A DNA stretch of 25,826 nucleotides from Xenorhabdus miraniensis (GTDB lineage: Bacteria > Pseudomonadota > Gammaproteobacteria > Enterobacterales > Enterobacteriaceae): assembly GCF_002632615.1 (NCBI RefSeq), contig NZ_NITZ01000032.1:1-25826 (forward strand), given 5' to 3'. The notes under the pieces are model-generated. The model was given only the letters and a program-made list of their open reading frames with translations. It did not search any database and was not told where the DNA came from. The translations under genes and the position numbers were made by a program. This document shows, piece by piece, positions 25,466 to 25,826 of this stretch. The stretch's first letter is position 1; every line of letters begins with the position of its first letter.

Positions 25466-25826
25466 TTAATCCTTTAAAATATGAAATTCAAGTTTCTTTT
25501 TGTCATCAGTGAGATGCCATTGGGTATAACCTTGTTTATCCGTCTTTCCTTCTTTTATCTGACCATCCGGCAGGCAAACCCGATACTTGCGTTCGGTTAA
25601 AAGATTACCGTCATCATCCACACAACGATAACGAGCATGATGTTTAGCGGGTTTTACCGGAGTCTCTTCAACCCGCGGCTTCTTCAGTGGCTTAACATTC
25701 GAGAATCCAGACAAAAGCGGCCTTTCTTCTTCACGTCCAACTAATTGCGAAATACTGTAACCCGACGTTCCGGCGGCGAGGTGACTGCATGAAATAGATT
25801 TGTAATCCAGCATCACCACTTCATGC
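25466..25826 (-). CDS. hcp: Hcp (T6SS tube protein) with C-terminal extension, 5' part outside the window
   Basis: The frame is open to the right edge, so only the C-terminal 119 or so residues are seen. The first part, HEVVMLDYKSISCSHLAAG followed by TSG, matches the end of Hcp proteins, where LxYRxITWTHxxAGTSG closes the ring-forming domain. An ordinary Hcp stops soon after; here a Pro/Lys linker (KPLKKPRVEETPVKPAKH) leads to about 55 more residues, ARYRCVDDDGNLLTERKYRV to DDKKKLEFHILKD, a small beta domain of the transthyretin-like kind also found at VgrG C termini. It would be an evolved Hcp whose extension may dock the cargo encoded just downstream. The Hcp reading rests on a short motif. 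Confidence 0.7.
   Translation of the reverse strand, partial: HEVVMLDYKSISCSHLAAGTSGYSISQLVGREEERPLLSGFSNVKPLKKPRVEETPVKPAKHHARYRCVDDDGNLLTERKYRVCLPDGQIKEGKTDKQGYTQWHLTDDKKKLEFHILKD

Overview
The window looks like a chromosome segment of an insect-pathogenic, Morganellaceae-type enterobacterium, most likely Xenorhabdus or a close relative such as Photorhabdus. Three things point there: the conserved housekeeping order ndk-rlmN-pilW-rodZ-ispG-hisS-yfgM-bamB-der, tandem protealysin-type M4 metalloproteases next to hemF, and a type VI secretion (T6SS) cargo cassette. This assignment comes from gene content and remembered family knowledge, not from a database search.

Left part (1-1300): a DUF2975-type membrane protein paired with a small XRE regulator, then a small exported protein of unknown function. 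Core block (1499-11221, all +): nucleotide metabolism (ndk), rRNA/tRNA methylation (rlmN), a short PilW-like TPR lipoprotein, the cell-shape protein RodZ, the isoprenoid enzyme IspG, HisRS, the YfgM periplasmic chaperone-like protein, the outer-membrane assembly lipoprotein BamB and the ribosome-assembly GTPase Der. Hairpins after ndk, bamB and der mark transcript ends.

Accessory stretch I (11270-14590, -): two near-identical protealysin-like M4 metalloproteases with intact zinc sites, plus a third copy reduced to a stand-alone propeptide-like ORF of 69 residues. hemF follows on the same strand (14735-15643).

Accessory stretch II (15977-17330): an Nlp/SfsB/Ner-type regulator is read leftward. 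It is preceded by a strongly structured leader (16272-16438) with its own promoter; the core folds as a three-way junction and resembles phage C4 antisense RNA. To its right are a broken IS30-family transposase fragment and an orphan ORF with a strong ribosome binding site.

Accessory stretch III (17540-23703, -): eight HK97-type head and packaging genes in transcription order capsid, protease, portal, adaptor, connector, HNH, TerS, TerL. This is the reverse of the usual phage order (terminases last), with no tail, lysis, integrase or replication genes in view. That architecture matches capsid-forming phage-inducible chromosomal islands (cf-PICIs) better than an ordinary prophage.

Right edge (23831-25826, -): a tight AT-rich cassette consisting of the C-terminal part of an Hcp tube protein carrying an extra C-terminal domain, a 402-residue protein with a papain-like Cys/His signature, and a small lipoprotein 3 nt behind it. 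I read this as a T6SS Hcp / effector / periplasmic immunity cassette; it is the best candidate in the window for a poorly described system.
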